DNA of 64,000 bases, taken from assembly GCA_016795425.1 (NCBI GenBank), contig JAEUHG010000134.1:18787-82786 (forward strand), given 5' to 3'. The translations under genes were made by a program, and so were the position numbers. This DNA is from Verrucomicrobiales bacterium. GTDB taxonomy: Bacteria; Verrucomicrobiota; Verrucomicrobiia; Limisphaerales; CAIMTB01. Shown here piece by piece: positions 1-7,353 of the stretch (positions within the stretch are counted from its first letter, which is position 1; each line of letters opens with the position of its first letter). A model generated the notes under the pieces. That model saw only the letters and a program-made list of their open reading frames with translations, was not told the DNA's origin and did not search any database.

Positions 1-1
1 G

Positions 2-535
2 TCGATGCGCGCGGTGTACAGCCCTTTCGAATGCCTACTCTTGGCGATTGGGGCCACGATGACCTTAATACTCCTTACCTGGCGGTTCCTGATCGCCAGC
101 CTCCCATTTGGTCCGGGAGCCCATCCTTGGCTTCGTCGAGCCTCAGACGCGAGCGTGGCCGTCGGCCTGTGCGGGCTTCTAGGGTTCGTGATCCAACGCA
201 CCGACACCGACCGGTTGATTCTCGATCTCCAAGAGGCGGGTCCGCTCCTTCGAAACCTGCCCTGGTTGCTATTGATCGTGGTCGCGACCAAGATTTTTTT
301 GGCATGGGCGGCCTGGCGGCGAGTCGAACGCCGAAGCCTGCTGGCATCTCGGTGGATCGGGGTCTATTGGGCAGGTTGGCTCGCGATGACTCTGATCCCA
401 GGAGCGACCGCCTACCTCGCGTTTTCAAAGACCACCTGGCTTTGGCCAATCCTTGGACTCGCCAGTGTTTTGGCAGTGCCGCTGGCCAGAATCGCGGTGG
501 CGATTCTAGTCTTGTCACGATCCGACGCCAAATGA
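2..535 (+). CDS. Integral membrane protein, C-terminal part (5' end outside window)
   Basis: The frame is open to the window edge, so this is probably the end of a longer gene; the first in-window ATG is at 5. About five hydrophobic segments are visible, near residues 9-31, 49-65, 86-105, 117-136 and 145-170 counted from that ATG. Short Arg-rich loops lie between them. No catalytic motif is recognised and I cannot assign a family. The stop codon overlaps the ATG of the next gene (ATGA at 532-535), so the two are probably co-translated. It could be the membrane part of a transporter or a stand-alone membrane protein. Confidence 0.6.
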   Translation, partial: SMRAVYSPFECLLLAIGATMTLILLTWRFLIASLPFGPGAHPWLRRASDASVAVGLCGLLGFVIQRTDTDRLILDLQEAGPLLRNLPWLLLIVVATKIFLAWAAWRRVERRSLLASRWIGVYWAGWLAMTLIPGATAYLAFSKTTWLWPILGLASVLAVPLARIAVAILVLSRSDAK

Positions 536-1413
536 TGAAGCTCTCGTCAAGACCATCTGTCGGCGATCTGATTTCACTGGCTTCGGTGATGGCGGTCGTT
601 GGGTCCGCGATACTGGCATCGGTAAGCGCACGTGAGATGCCTGCATACCTCGATCTGGGGACCCACCAACTGCGCACAAAGATCCGGGGCCAGGGTTCGC
701 CGACCGTGGTGTTCGAGACGTTTGGCCCGGCGCCGCTCGAGATCTGGAACAGCGTGCAATCGAGCATTTCGCAGTTCTGCCGGACATTCGCCTACGACCA
801 TGCCGGCTATTGGGGATCGCCCAATGGACCCCGGCCACGGGACGCCCTGCGAATTGCCACTGAACTCCACACCGCCCTCGAGAACGCTGGCCTTCCGCCC
901 CCTTACCTGTTGGTCGGCTACTCTTTTGGCGGACCCTACGCTCGCGTCTTTGGCGATCTCTACCCAGACGAAGTCGCCGGCTTAATCCTGGTCGACCCAA
1001 CCCAGGAGCGATTCATCCAATGGCTTCGGCGTGCGTTGCCAGGCGTCAACGTCGTGTCGGCCTCTGATCAAGCACGGGAGGATGAGTGGGGTTGCCAGAA
1101 GGAATCCATGCAACAGGCAGCCGCATCGCGATTGCCCAAAGTGCCGATAACACTGATTTCCGCCTCGCCCCCAGCCAGCCACCCCTACCGGGCTCTCGTC
1201 ACACGACTTCAAACCGAGCACGCGCGCTGGCTGAAGGATTACCCGCAGGCGCGGCACGTGATTGCCGACAACACCGATCACGGTCTCGTCGTGAGTCGAC
1301 CTGAGGTCGTGGCGAACGAGATTCGACGGATGCTCGAAAAAATTCGGAGAGGCCATCCGTCAGCGGACCTGCCTTCAACTCCGGGTGCCCCAAGAACGGC
1401 GTCGGTTCCGTGA
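532..1413 (+). CDS. Alpha/beta hydrolase (secreted or membrane-anchored)
   Basis: A 293-residue protein with an N-terminal hydrophobic segment (about residues 12-33) that could be a signal peptide or anchor. The nucleophile elbow GYSFGG puts the catalytic Ser near residue 131. LVDPTQ follows, and a late NTDHGLV segment supplies the likely catalytic His. This is the usual order for the alpha/beta hydrolase fold. I chose the ATG at 532 because it overlaps the upstream TGA (ATGA) and lies just before the hydrophobic leader; the same frame stays open far upstream, but that part is antisense-like Arg/Pro-rich sequence. The substrate cannot be deduced. Confidence 0.85.
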   Translation: MMKLSSRPSVGDLISLASVMAVVGSAILASVSAREMPAYLDLGTHQLRTKIRGQGSPTVVFETFGPAPLEIWNSVQSSISQFCRTFAYDHAGYWGSPNGPRPRDALRIATELHTALENAGLPPPYLLVGYSFGGPYARVFGDLYPDEVAGLILVDPTQERFIQWLRRALPGVNVVSASDQAREDEWGCQKESMQQAAASRLPKVPITLISASPPASHPYRALVTRLQTEHARWLKDYPQARHVIADNTDHGLVVSRPEVVANEIRRMLEKIRRGHPSADLPSTPGAPRTASVP

Positions 1414-1465
1414 GGCACCAACGCTAGGAGAGCCCAACCGCTTGAAGCCGTCGGAGCGTCGCGAT

Positions 1466-3163
1466 TCATCCACCACCAAAGGGATCCGTCCGATACTCGC
1501 GCCCGATGTACTCGAACCAGCGAAAATCCGCTGGTTTGCCGGAACCCGACATATCCTCACACGCCATGCCAACAAAGGCGCCCGTGAAATTCGGCTGGCC
1601 AGGCGCGGTGCATTCATCCGAGAGAATGCTGGCATCGAACAATTCGGGTAGGCGTTGCCAGTCGGCGTGCACCCCTTCCACCCGGTAGGCAAAGAGCAAT
1701 CGCTCCTCATCCACCTCCACGCGCAGGTGGACCGGTTGTCCGGGGGGAACTGGGATCGGCGCCGTAAACGCGTCGGCCATCAGCGCATCCGGGACACAGG
1801 ACATCACGCGCAAATGCTTGCCGATGGTGTCGTCGTGAGTGAGATGGAAGTAGTGAAGCTTGGTGCTGTTGTAGTAACAGACCAAACCGGCCATCTGCTG
1901 AAAATGGTCCGGTTCAAACTCGATCACCGTCGAGGCGCTGTAGCAATGCGACTGCTGGCGTCGGGCAACCAAGGAATGCCGAAACAGACTGCCCATGGAC
2001 TCTCGACCATGAAGTCGAAGAAACCCGGGACGCGCCGTCAGACTGAAAAGCTCCTCCGGAAAGGGCGACCTCAGCCACTGGAAATCCAAGGGCAGCTGGC
2101 CGGAGTCAAAAACGTACCGCTGACTGGCCGATGTCAGTCCCTTCCCCTTTTCCCCCGTCCCCTGTCCCATCTCCCTCTTCTCTTGTTCCTCTCGCCCTCC
2201 CAAGTCTGGCGCCGGGGTCTCCAAGGTGGGGATTCCCTGTCCATCCAAGGTGCGCAACCATCCGTCCTCCCCCCAGACCATTTTCTGAATCGCCGTCTCA
2301 CGGCCCAACGTGCAACGGCCGCGGTTTCGCAGCGGGCGCCCCACCAAGTACACCATGTAGGTTTCGCCGCTGGGCGTTTCAACAAGGTCGGCATGACCGG
2401 CGCGTTGCAGCGGGGCATCAGGACGATGGCGGGCGCTCATGATGTGGATGTCCGGATGCCGTTCGTAGGGACCAAGCAGGTTCCGGGAACGCGCCATGGC
2501 GACCGCATGGTTCCAATTGGTGCCGCCCTCGGCCGTGAGCAGGTAGTACCAGCCATCGCGTTTGTAGAGGTGCGGCGCCTCGGTGAGTCCCAAGGAGGTG
2601 CCCTGGTAGATGAGCTGTCGCCGTCCCAACAACCGTCGCTCTCGAACCGAGTATTCCTGCAGGACGATGCCGGCGAATCGATTCCGCCCTGCGCGATAAT
2701 CCCACAGCATATTCACCAGATACTTCCGACCGTCATCGTCATGGAACAGCGACGGATCGAACCCGCTGCTGTTGAGATAGACCGGGTCCGACCACTCGCC
2801 GTCGATGGTCGGACAGGTGACGAGGTAGTTGTGGAAATCACGCAACGAGGCGCCACTGGCACCGGCCATCGACGATCGTCCGAATCGCTTCACGTCGGTG
2901 TAGATCAACCAGAATTGACCGTCGGCATGAGTCAGACACGGGGCCCAGACACCGCAGGAATCGGCCTCACCGAGCAGGTTGAGTTGGTTTGGCCGACGAA
3001 GAGGACGGGTGAGAAGCCGCCAGTTCGCCAAGTCCCGCGAATGATGAATCTGCACCCCGGGGTACCACTCGAAAGTGGAGGTCGCGAGGTAGTAATCGTG
3101 TCCGACCCGGACGATGGAAGGGTCCGGATTGAACCCGGCAAGAATGGGATTCCGGATGCTCAT
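1466..3163 (-). CDS. Glycoside hydrolase family 43 beta-xylosidase / arabinofuranosidase-like
   Basis: The 565-residue protein starts with the GH43 five-bladed propeller. GFNPDPS (general base Asp14), SSGFDPSLF (pKa-modulating Asp136) and TEAPHLY (general acid Glu195) match the XynB-like subfamily. These enzymes release xylose or arabinose from xylo-oligosaccharides. A C-terminal beta-sandwich of the XynB type follows from about residue 350. There is no signal peptide, so the enzyme is probably cytoplasmic and acts on sugars imported by the adjacent GPH symporter. An odd Glu/Lys/Gly-rich stretch (residues about 322-345) sits between the two domains and is encoded by a polypyrimidine DNA tract. 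It is the last gene of a minus-strand run, 10 bp after the symporter gene. Confidence 0.93.
   Translation of the reverse strand: MSIRNPILAGFNPDPSIVRVGHDYYLATSTFEWYPGVQIHHSRDLANWRLLTRPLRRPNQLNLLGEADSCGVWAPCLTHADGQFWLIYTDVKRFGRSSMAGASGASLRDFHNYLVTCPTIDGEWSDPVYLNSSGFDPSLFHDDDGRKYLVNMLWDYRAGRNRFAGIVLQEYSVRERRLLGRRQLIYQGTSLGLTEAPHLYKRDGWYYLLTAEGGTNWNHAVAMARSRNLLGPYERHPDIHIMSARHRPDAPLQRAGHADLVETPSGETYMVYLVGRPLRNRGRCTLGRETAIQKMVWGEDGWLRTLDGQGIPTLETPAPDLGGREEQEKREMGQGTGEKGKGLTSASQRYVFDSGQLPLDFQWLRSPFPEELFSLTARPGFLRLHGRESMGSLFRHSLVARRQQSHCYSASTVIEFEPDHFQQMAGLVCYYNSTKLHYFHLTHDDTIGKHLRVMSCVPDALMADAFTAPIPVPPGQPVHLRVEVDEERLLFAYRVEGVHADWQRLPELFDASILSDECTAPGQPNFTGAFVGMACEDMSGSGKPADFRWFEYIGREYRTDPFGGG
2129..2212. 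repeat. Polypyrimidine (C/T on + strand) low-complexity tract inside GH43 gene
   Basis: The plus strand here is nearly all C and T, with runs such as CCCCTTTTCCCCC. It encodes a charged Glu/Lys/Gly linker in the GH43 protein. Similar C/T-rich tracts lie in non-coding DNA near 24530 and 31250. The tract stays in frame and falls exactly at the domain boundary. Confidence 0.6.
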
Positions 3164-3173
3164 GGCGACGGTG

Positions 3174-4580
3174 TTAGCGCGGATTCGTGGGCCGACCGGA
3201 ATTCTCCAGGGTCTTTTCCCACCCCTTCTTCAGCGTGTAGAACTGCAAAAGAGCGAACACCAGGATCGCCGCCACCAGGGGCGCGCCGGCAAAGGCGATC
3301 TTGATGCCCAGCAACGAGGACGCGGATTGTTCCACGTTGGCCTGGTAGCCGAACATTCCGAGGATCCGGCCGCTCAAACCGCCCCCGACCGAGATTCCCA
3401 TCTTCAAGGCGAACAACTGCCCGGCGAAGAACAGGCCGAGCGCGCCCTTGCCGATCGTCCTGAGCCCGTAGTCGACGGTATCGGGAACCGCCGAGAAGAG
3501 CAGCGGAAGGAACATCATGTGGAAGAAGTTCCCCAGCATGATGAGAACCAGGGAAGCTTCCCACCACGACCGTGGCACCATCAGGAGAAGAGTGTTGGGA
3601 ACGAGTGAACCCGCCAACGCCATCTTCATCACCGTAACCTTGCACCACTGCAGCTTCAGGAAGAGCCGATTCGCCACCACGACTCCCGCGACGCCCGCCA
3701 ACATGGTGAGCCCCATGTAGAGTGCCATGAAATTCTCGGTGATCGCGAAGACTCCCGTCAGGTCGTGCTCGATATAGTACTTGATGAAGTAGGGCTTCAC
3801 GTTGCCCTGCAATCCGCCGCGAATCTGGATGATGAACATCGCCAGCGACACAATCAGCCACTGGCTGTTGCCAAACATTCCCCGAAGGTCGTCCATCACC
3901 TTGGACTTGGCCCCAACAGGCCCGGTCGTCGCTTCGCCGGGATACGAACGTTCCCGGGTCCAGGCGAAGCATCCAAACAAAGCCACCACCCCGACCACTG
4001 CCAGCAGCCCCACGGCAAAAGGAAAACCCAATTGGAGATCCGCCGGCTTGCCTCCGCCGCCCAGCAGCCTTGAGAGCGGCCAGATCGAGACGGTCACCAG
4101 AAAGCCACCCACCATAGCCATTCCGAAACGCCACGATTGCAGCCCCGATCGCTCGTCCTGGTCCGAGGTCATGGTGCCGGCGAGGGCCGAGTAAGGAATG
4201 TTCACGACCGTGTAGGCGGTCATCAGCAGGGCATAGGAAATGTACGCGTAAACCAATTTGGTACCGGCGTCGACATTCGGGGTAATGAACGCGGCGACGG
4301 CCAGAATGCCGTACGGGATCGCGCCCCAAAGCAGCCAGGGCCGGTACCGCCCCCATCGCGACCGGGTGCGATCCGCGATTCCTCCCATGATCGGGTCGGT
4401 GATCGCGTCGAAGATCCGCACGACAATCATGAGAGTTCCGGCGGCGGCGGCCTCAATGCCGTACACGTCCGTGTAGAAGTACATCAGGACGTTGATCACC
4501 GCCTGGTAGACGATGTTGCTCGCCATGTCACCCAGGCCGTAGCCGAACTTCTCCTGCAAACTGAGTTTCTGCTTTTCCAT
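3174..4580 (-). CDS. MFS glycoside-pentoside-hexuronide (GPH) family sugar:cation symporter
   Basis: A 468-residue protein with about 12 hydrophobic segments. The segment near residues 55-85 carries the GPH signature (FDAITDPIMG, then DRTRSRWGRYRPWLL), as in MelB and XynP. The family imports glycosides, pentosides or hexuronides with H+ or Na+. The gene ends 10 bp before the GH43 gene and begins 45 bp after an esterase gene, so the most likely substrates are xylo-oligosaccharides or related pentosides. That substrate is inferred from context only. Confidence 0.92.
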   Translation of the reverse strand: MEKQKLSLQEKFGYGLGDMASNIVYQAVINVLMYFYTDVYGIEAAAAGTLMIVVRIFDAITDPIMGGIADRTRSRWGRYRPWLLWGAIPYGILAVAAFITPNVDAGTKLVYAYISYALLMTAYTVVNIPYSALAGTMTSDQDERSGLQSWRFGMAMVGGFLVTVSIWPLSRLLGGGGKPADLQLGFPFAVGLLAVVGVVALFGCFAWTRERSYPGEATTGPVGAKSKVMDDLRGMFGNSQWLIVSLAMFIIQIRGGLQGNVKPYFIKYYIEHDLTGVFAITENFMALYMGLTMLAGVAGVVVANRLFLKLQWCKVTVMKMALAGSLVPNTLLLMVPRSWWEASLVLIMLGNFFHMMFLPLLFSAVPDTVDYGLRTIGKGALGLFFAGQLFALKMGISVGGGLSGRILGMFGYQANVEQSASSLLGIKIAFAGAPLVAAILVFALLQFYTLKKGWEKTLENSGRPTNPR

Positions 4581-4625
4581 GCGCGTTGCGCGTTGCTTCC
4601 GACTTCGCCCGAGCCAAACCCAGAA

Positions 4626-5741
4626 TCACCTGAAGAACGACTGCAATGTCTCGGCGAGATAATGCCGGGCGTTCATCCAAGTGTGCCCTCCCTCGGTGAT
4701 GAGCTCGACATGCTTGATCTTCTTCTCCGTCAGGAAGGAATTGAAGGCGGTGGCTTGTGGGTAAAGAAAATCCGCCTTGCCCACACCGAGCCAAAGGAGC
4801 CTGAAGCGCGAGTTGGTCTCGTCCACCCGCGAGATCAGTTCGGGAAAATACTTCTCGCAAACTTCGGGTGTGAGGTAGGCGGCATACGATCCGATCCAGG
4901 CGAACTTGTCGGGGTTGTTGAAGGCGGTGAAAAGCGACTGGCCGCCTCCTCTGGAGAATCCGGCAATCGCGCGATGCTCGCGATCCGCGACGACGCGGAA
5001 ATTGGATTCGACGTACGGAAGGATATGGTGGAGCAATTCGTCGTTGAAGACCTTGTACATCTCCGCGGCCTGCAGAGAATTCGGCATCGGTGTGCCCATC
5101 ATCATGTTGCCGTAGGGCATGACGACGATCATCGGAACGGCCTTCTTCTGCGCGATGAGGTTGTCGAGAATGAAGTTCACCCGCCCGACTCGAAACCAAG
5201 TTTCTTCGGTGTCCGTGGTGCCGCTGACGAGATAAAGCACCGGATAACTCCCACCGCTGGCGCGGTACCCCGGAGGCGTATAAACCACGAGCGGCCGTGT
5301 GCGTCCGAGGACCTTCGACTGGTAAAATCCGTAAACCAGTTCGCCGTGAGGCACAGACTGCGCCGCATAGAGAGGCGCGGTTTCGCCGCGAATGTCCACC
5401 AGACTGGACTTGAAGCGTTCGTTGGGAAAGAGGTCCGGGTTCGAAGGATCGGCGACGCTCATGCCGTCCACCACGAACTGGTACGGATAAAGATTCGGCT
5501 CAATGGGTCCGACGGTCACGGACCAGACACCCGCTTCATCCTTGTCCATCATCTGATTGCCCTTCAGGAACTGGCCGCTCAACTCCACCTTTCTAGCGTC
5601 AGGTGCTCGCAACCGGAAGGTGACCGTGCGGTCGGGACGCACCACCGGCGATTCGATGGGGGGCGGGCGATTGCCTTGAGCAATCGCTGTTGCTGAAAGG
5701 ACCATCGCCAGGAGACTAATGAGACGAACGGGAGCATTCAT
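4626..5741 (-). CDS. Secreted CE1-like esterase with N-terminal CBM48/E-set domain
   Basis: The 371-residue protein has a signal peptide (about residues 1-21). A beta-sandwich of the CBM48/E-set type follows (about 25-115), then an esterase-D / feruloyl-acetyl-xylan-esterase domain. The nucleophile elbow GFSRGG gives Ser263 and EGGHTW gives His353. Such enzymes remove feruloyl or acetyl groups from arabinoxylan. The frame extends upstream, but the ATG at 5741 begins the only plausible signal peptide. It is the third CE1-like esterase of the same run, with the same architecture as the one at 11647-12771. Confidence 0.9.
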   Translation of the reverse strand: MNAPVRLISLLAMVLSATAIAQGNRPPPIESPVVRPDRTVTFRLRAPDARKVELSGQFLKGNQMMDKDEAGVWSVTVGPIEPNLYPYQFVVDGMSVADPSNPDLFPNERFKSSLVDIRGETAPLYAAQSVPHGELVYGFYQSKVLGRTRPLVVYTPPGYRASGGSYPVLYLVSGTTDTEETWFRVGRVNFILDNLIAQKKAVPMIVVMPYGNMMMGTPMPNSLQAAEMYKVFNDELLHHILPYVESNFRVVADREHRAIAGFSRGGGQSLFTAFNNPDKFAWIGSYAAYLTPEVCEKYFPELISRVDETNSRFRLLWLGVGKADFLYPQATAFNSFLTEKKIKHVELITEGGHTWMNARHYLAETLQSFFR

Positions 5742-5827
5742 GACGTACGCTGGACGGTAGAAGGGGTCGAAGCCGGCGCGGGATGAGGAAGACGACCACT
5801 TGAAACCTCCGGTCTGCTGAACCTCTT

Positions 5828-6634
5828 TCAAGGAACGGCCGGAGCTTTGTTCAGGTCCTTGACCGATTCCTCGATGAGCGTGGCCACTCCTCTCGGGTCC
5901 TCCTGTTGAGCGACATGGCCGCCTGGAAAGGTGCGGATTGTCCACCCGCGAGCTACGGCGCGTTGCCAGCTTTTATCGGTCTTCGCTCGTTCCTCCGCGG
6001 ATTTGTCCTTCGGCACGAAGGCCACGTACGTCACATTCAAGGCTTTGGCCGCGGGATGCTTGTAGGAAACTGGCTGGCTAAAGCATTTGATCGACTGCTT
6101 CACGTTGTGCGGGGTTTTGGCGTCAGGCTTGACCCAGGGGACCTGCATGAAGCCATCCACGAACCGTGTGGAGTCCTGGCGAGGTCCGCCAAAAAGATCC
6201 CAGAGTGACATGCCGTCCTCCGGCACGGCGGCATCCAGGAAGACGACATGGCGGATGCGCTCAGGCACTCGATCCATGACCCCGGTGATGACCATGCCGC
6301 CGTAACTATGTCCGGTCAGCACGATGTCGTGCAGATCCTCGAAGAGTATCAGATTCACCACATCATCAATGTGGGTCTGGAGGTCGACGTTGGTGCTGTT
6401 CAGGTGCATGCGTTCACCCAATCCGGTAAGCGTGGCGCGATAGACCGTGTGTCCATCCGCGGCGAGGTACTGGCCGGTGGACTTCCATTCCCATCCGCCC
6501 GCGGTCGCCCCATGGACGAGGACGAAGGTTTGTTTTTTGCCGTCGGCATCGGCGGCACGGAGGGCCCCAGAGGCCATCACGAGGCAGAACCAGCACAGAG
6601 CGCGGCGGATGAAGGTGAGGTGCCTTGAGGTCAT
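5828..6634 (-). CDS. Secreted alpha/beta hydrolase (EstC/salicylate esterase-like)
   Basis: A 268-residue protein with a signal peptide (cleavage near residues 27-30). LVHGATAGGWEW forms the oxyanion region, GHSYGG carries the nucleophile Ser110, and FPGGHVAQ near residue 247 supplies the catalytic His. Overall it resembles the small EstC / methyl-ester hydrolase group rather than the CE1 esterases around it. It sits between a small secreted protein gene (98 bp upstream) and a CE1 esterase gene (86 bp downstream). The substrate is unknown; small aryl or alkyl esters released from plant material are possible. Confidence 0.87.
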   Translation of the reverse strand: MTSRHLTFIRRALCWFCLVMASGALRAADADGKKQTFVLVHGATAGGWEWKSTGQYLAADGHTVYRATLTGLGERMHLNSTNVDLQTHIDDVVNLILFEDLHDIVLTGHSYGGMVITGVMDRVPERIRHVVFLDAAVPEDGMSLWDLFGGPRQDSTRFVDGFMQVPWVKPDAKTPHNVKQSIKCFSQPVSYKHPAAKALNVTYVAFVPKDKSAEERAKTDKSWQRAVARGWTIRTFPGGHVAQQEDPRGVATLIEESVKDLNKAPAVP

Positions 6635-6732
6635 GGTGGAAAAAGTAATGATGGTGGGTAATGAACGAAGAAATGGAACGCTAGGGAACGCTCAGGTGCT
6701 CCTCCGCCTTCGGACTCGGCGACCCGGTCGAT

Positions 6733-7353
6733 TCACGGCGAGACACGGATCTTCACGCCCGCCAAAGGCTTTCCTGCCTTGTCGAGCAACCGCATTGCTC
6801 CCTGCCAGCTGTTCTGCTCGTTGATGATCTTGAACACGATGACGTTGACGCCCTTCTTCAAGGTGACCCTGCCCTTGTCGACGTCGAGCATCAGGGGGCG
6901 GGCCTCGGTGAACGCATAAATGTCCACCCCATTGAAGTAGATGCGTCCCTGGTCGTTGCTGGCCACAGCCATCGTCACGTCAGGCATGTCACGGTCGCAC
7001 TCGACATAGGTCACCGCGAAACCCGAGGCGTGGTCATTCTGGGTCTGCAGAACGGCGTTGAAATCGAAGTAGTTGGTTGAGGCCGTGACTCGTTTCCATG
7101 TCAACTTTCGGCCATTCACGGTGACGGCGTCGCCATGCGAAGGTCTCAGTTGCGCCTCGTCCTTGAGTTGTTCTCTCAGGAGCAGGTCCGCGGCCACGCT
7201 CCCTTCGGGCAGTGCGATGGGTGCCAGCATCAACCAGTCGCGAATGTAGCCGTCGGCGTCCAGTTGCAGATCCTCGGCAGCCATGCTGCGCCATGGAAGC
7301 AACACCCCGCAGAGGAGCGCGGCGAGAAGGTGGTAGCGCGTCGTCATGCTCAT
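6733..7353 (-). CDS. Small secreted protein, unknown function
   Basis: A 206-residue protein with a signal peptide (MSMTTRYHLLAALL..., cleavage near residue 25). The mature part opens with a DGYIRDWLMLAPI segment, then a beta-rich region with GRIYFNGVDIYAF and GVNVIVFKIINEQNSW. This pattern resembles the galactose-binding-like beta-sandwiches that accompany secreted sugar enzymes, where a DWLVLGPF-type motif recurs. No catalytic motif is seen. Its start overlaps the stop of the preceding cytochrome-type gene (ATGA at 7350-7353), which argues for co-translation and a shared role. Confidence 0.75.
   Translation of the reverse strand: MSMTTRYHLLAALLCGVLLPWRSMAAEDLQLDADGYIRDWLMLAPIALPEGSVAADLLLREQLKDEAQLRPSHGDAVTVNGRKLTWKRVTASTNYFDFNAVLQTQNDHASGFAVTYVECDRDMPDVTMAVASNDQGRIYFNGVDIYAFTEARPLMLDVDKGRVTLKKGVNVIVFKIINEQNSWQGAMRLLDKAGKPLAGVKIRVSP

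Noticed and set aside
31..531. Upstream extension of the alpha/beta hydrolase frame
   Set aside because: The extension overlaps the membrane-protein gene in another frame and is Arg/Pro-rich. The ATG at 532 with a stop/start overlap and a signal-like segment is a better start.
1655..3304. 549-codon plus-strand frame across the GH43 gene
   Set aside because: It is antisense to a gene with full GH43 catalytic motifs and has no family similarity. Long antisense frames are expected at this GC content. The same applies to long frames at 4137-5696, 8595-10190, 37159-38817 and 41202-42782.
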